Of a DNA stretch of 64,000 nt, positions 62,110 to 64,000 are shown piece after piece. Each line of letters begins with the position of its first letter. Position 1 is the first letter of the stretch. The stretch is from positions 1 through 64,000 of the forward strand of contig JACKCC010000028.1 in the NCBI GenBank assembly GCA_020634245.1, read 5' to 3'. The notes beneath the pieces are model-generated. The model was given only the letters and a program-made list of their open reading frames with translations. It did no database searches and was not told the DNA's origin. The DNA is from Ardenticatenaceae bacterium (GTDB taxonomy: Bacteria; Chloroflexota; Anaerolineae; Promineifilales; Promineifilaceae). Made by a program: the position numbers and the translations under genes.

Positions 62110-63612
62110 TTATAATTCGATTTCGGTTTCTCCAGCGGGAACGGCCGTTTGCAAACGCTGTTCTTCATCTTGAATCGTCAAAGTAAACGGGACGTCTGTT
62201 TGTATGGTTACTTTTTCCCGGTCGCCCAGCAGCGTCAGCGTGCCATTTTGCCCCAGCGGATAATTGCGGACACCGTAACGGCCGTTCGTATCCAGCCGCC
62301 GGTCCCAGGTCACACTGCGCAAAGGCCAATCCACATTCAGACCAATCACATCTTCAAATAAAACAGCAATCGGCGTCAACCCCGTCCAGCCCACAAAATT
62401 CTGCCGGGCCGGTTCACCGGGAGCGGCCGTTTCCGGCGCATAATTTTGCCAAAACGTATCAGTACGAATAAACGTCTCGCAAACATTAGCTACATGATTA
62501 ACAGCAATATCATGAGCCAATTCATGCTGCCCCACCATCCGCAGTCCCTTTAGCGTCATAAAATTTGTGGGCGGCCAAACCCCACCACGCCATTGATGAC
62601 CGGTACTGGCATTGTAGCCCTCACTATCGGCCGATTGGCTGGGAATGCGATGCGGCAGCTTGAAAGACCATTGATCACGCAAATGCTGCACAAACGGTCC
62701 GCGATACTTCTCCGGCACCAAATCTTTATCCAGCAGTGTCCAATAAGCACCAATACTTTTCACCTTCGAGAAACGGCCGTTGGGCGATACATCCTGGTAA
62801 AAATTCGTCTCTGCATTCCACATCCGGTCATTAATCGTTTGAATAAGCAAAGCACGTTCCCCGGTCAATTCAGCGGCCAGTTCCGGCTGCGACAAAGTGG
62901 CAGCCATCTGCTCCAAAATATAGCCGTCCAAACAAGCCTGAGCATTGGCATCTACCCACGACCAATGTTGATGATGCATCCGGCTGTCGGGAACCCGCGG
63001 CTGATTGTCCATGCCGCTGCTCATCCCCGTCGCCCAATACAGCCCGCTCGGCCAGGTACGGTGCGCCCGAAACCAGCGATGCAGAGCCATCAGCGGCCAA
63101 AAAACCGCCGCCAATCGAGCGTCATCCCCTGTTTGCCGGTACAGCCGCCACTCTGCCCAGGCAAAAATATTAGGGCCGGTGCCATTAGGATCAAATGGAT
63201 AGAAGAAATCTTGCCCATCGGCCGTTAATTCCCGACAAATAAAACCGTCTTCATGTTGGCTGGCATAAAAGTTTTCCAGCATCGAGGGAAAATCATAGGC
63301 GCGACGGCCGTACACCCCAAACTGTACCTCAAACGCCACATCCCACATAAAAATATGATCATCGGCTTCTGCCACCAGATAATTAGCGGCCAGATTACTC
63401 CCCGTTCGCGGGCGGCGCAAATGCATCCAGGCCATTTCCCAGGCCCGCCAATACATTTCCACCCATTCCGGCCATTCAGGCAGAACCGGTTCCGGCAGTC
63501 TGGCTTTAATTTCATTAAATGCAGGGATATTTTGCCGCCTGGTATTTTTTTGTCGGAACAAATTTTTGTCCACCAGCGGTTCGACCGGACGGGGGTATGT
63601 TAGTTGAGTCAT
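62110..63612 (-). CDS. GH37/GH63-like glucosidase (trehalase/MGH-type fold)
   Basis: The preferred start is the ATG at 63612 with GGGAG upstream; five more codons are open. About 500 residues form an (alpha/alpha)6 barrel: MWDVAFEVQFG, WNAETNFYQDVS, WRGGVWPPTNFMTLKGL, and a C-terminal beta-sandwich. The HHQHWSWVDANAQ region and GHQWRGGVWPP resemble mannosylglycerate hydrolase and trehalase-like GH63 enzymes. Candidate acids are Asp in MWDVAF and Glu near 360-410. It is cytoplasmic (no signal peptide). The exact substrate is unknown. Confidence 0.82.
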   Translation of the reverse strand: MTQLTYPRPVEPLVDKNLFRQKNTRRQNIPAFNEIKARLPEPVLPEWPEWVEMYWRAWEMAWMHLRRPRTGSNLAANYLVAEADDHIFMWDVAFEVQFGVYGRRAYDFPSMLENFYASQHEDGFICRELTADGQDFFYPFDPNGTGPNIFAWAEWRLYRQTGDDARLAAVFWPLMALHRWFRAHRTWPSGLYWATGMSSGMDNQPRVPDSRMHHQHWSWVDANAQACLDGYILEQMAATLSQPELAAELTGERALLIQTINDRMWNAETNFYQDVSPNGRFSKVKSIGAYWTLLDKDLVPEKYRGPFVQHLRDQWSFKLPHRIPSQSADSEGYNASTGHQWRGGVWPPTNFMTLKGLRMVGQHELAHDIAVNHVANVCETFIRTDTFWQNYAPETAAPGEPARQNFVGWTGLTPIAVLFEDVIGLNVDWPLRSVTWDRRLDTNGRYGVRNYPLGQNGTLTLLGDREKVTIQTDVPFTLTIQDEEQRLQTAVPAGETEIEL

Positions 63613-63664
63613 CACTACTGCTCCCAACTGACAAGCGGGCGTTTATAAACGGCCAAACGTTTGC

Positions 63665-64000
63665 CTAGTTCGATGAAATCCATAATTCGGCCGTGCCCGA
63701 CAGGCGCAGGCCATATTCATTCATGGTTGTTACACGCAAGCTGTAACGGACATATACGTTCTCGCGGACACGCCCCACCCAGACCAGCGAGTCACCCAAA
63801 GCGAGGTAAGGGTAACCACTTGTGCCGGTCAGCCAGGCCAATTCGGTAGCTTGCTGCCCTTCTCCCTGAGTAATCATTCCCTCATAAATCACTGTCGAGC
63901 CGGGAATATTCATGCCGGGAGGAACCTGATAATCAATCAGAATATTGTGATATGTCGGAGAAGCTGTCGCTAACTCCGCCGGCAAAGCGGCCTCGATTGG
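63665..64000 (-). CDS. C-terminal part of an unrecognised protein, running off the window
   Basis: The frame is open to the window edge and beyond the first TTG, so the gene starts further right. The 110 visible residues are beta-rich (ILIDYQVPPGMNIPGSTVIYEGM, YLALGDSLVWVGRVRENVYVRYSLRV) and look extracytoplasmic. I recognise no domain. It ends 53 bases before the glucosidase start and may precede it on one transcript. Confidence 0.6.
   Translation of the reverse strand, partial: PIEAALPAELATASPTYHNILIDYQVPPGMNIPGSTVIYEGMITQGEGQQATELAWLTGTSGYPYLALGDSLVWVGRVRENVYVRYSLRVTTMNEYGLRLSGTAELWISSN

Noticed and set aside
1..64000. CRISPR array, rRNA, prophage or plasmid replication genes
   Set aside because: No regularly spaced repeats with unique spacers, no rRNA-like sequence and no phage structural, integrase or Rep genes were seen; the direct repeats present are a gene duplication and word-like repeats.

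Overview
This 64 kb stretch looks like the chromosome of a Chloroflexota bacterium, probably from the Anaerolineae/Caldilineae side. That placement is an inference from gene content: a mevalonate-pathway HMG-CoA reductase, a UbiA prenyltransferase close to the DGGGP-synthase type, a fused CdaA-YbbR protein, XylFGH-type sugar importers, LCP and vWA lipid-anchored proteins. Coding density is high and base composition moderately GC-rich. The most pervasive feature is the palindrome ACGGCCGT (usually AACGGCCGTT), which I counted about 75 times where one or two are expected. It sits inside genes in all three reading phases and behaves like the cyanobacterial HIP1 element.

Layout. 0-9 kb: an ASCH protein, a trimethylamine-dehydrogenase-family flavoprotein, an old IS, a PadR/HAAS pair with its own operator, an ICMT-like methyltransferase and the first copy of a 1284 bp ISAs1-family element. 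8.4-17.5 kb: two unrecognised proteins, an LCM-type methyltransferase, tryptophanase, a P-loop protein, a UbiA enzyme, a GNAT acetyltransferase, a threonine-synthase-like enzyme and a solute-binding/vWA fusion. 17.5-30.3 kb: a PHP-SMC ATPase, a small methyltransferase, SMC, a cupin, a DUF6391-like protein, HolA, HMG-CoA reductase and, on the other strand, a fused diadenylate cyclase/YbbR protein. 30.5-37.8 kb: an apparently co-functional locus with a GntR regulator whose effector domain is a 5-formyltetrahydrofolate-cyclo-ligase-like enzyme fold, a stand-alone paralogue of that domain, an ECF-type S component, a fused EcfT-EcfA-EcfA protein and adenine deaminase. The first 3 kb of it are AT-rich and lack the ACGGCCGT motif, so they look acquired. 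37.8-39.1 kb is the second, protein-identical ISAs1 copy.

39.2-50.5 kb: a PIG-V-like mannosyltransferase, then a sugar-sensing and import module. A REC-LuxR-REC response regulator is translationally coupled to a histidine kinase carrying an entire sugar-importer-type ABC ATPase domain at its N-terminus. Divergent from them are a lipoprotein with two near-identical sugar-binding domains, a single-domain sugar ATPase, a permease, a second binding lipoprotein and a second permease.

47.6-57.4 kb is unusual: many unrelated genes (both permeases, two large secreted glycosidase-like proteins, a homocysteine methyltransferase/MTHFR fusion) are broken by small indels while the protein similarity continues across frames. 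Indel errors in the assembly are as likely as true decay. 57.6-64 kb: an LCP protein, MoaA, a GT2 glycosyltransferase, an EEP-family phosphodiesterase, a GH37/GH63-like glucosidase and a gene running off the edge.

The strongest candidates for undescribed biology are the ABC-domain histidine kinase paired with a sugar importer, and the GntR/5-FCL-like/ECF/adenine-deaminase locus.
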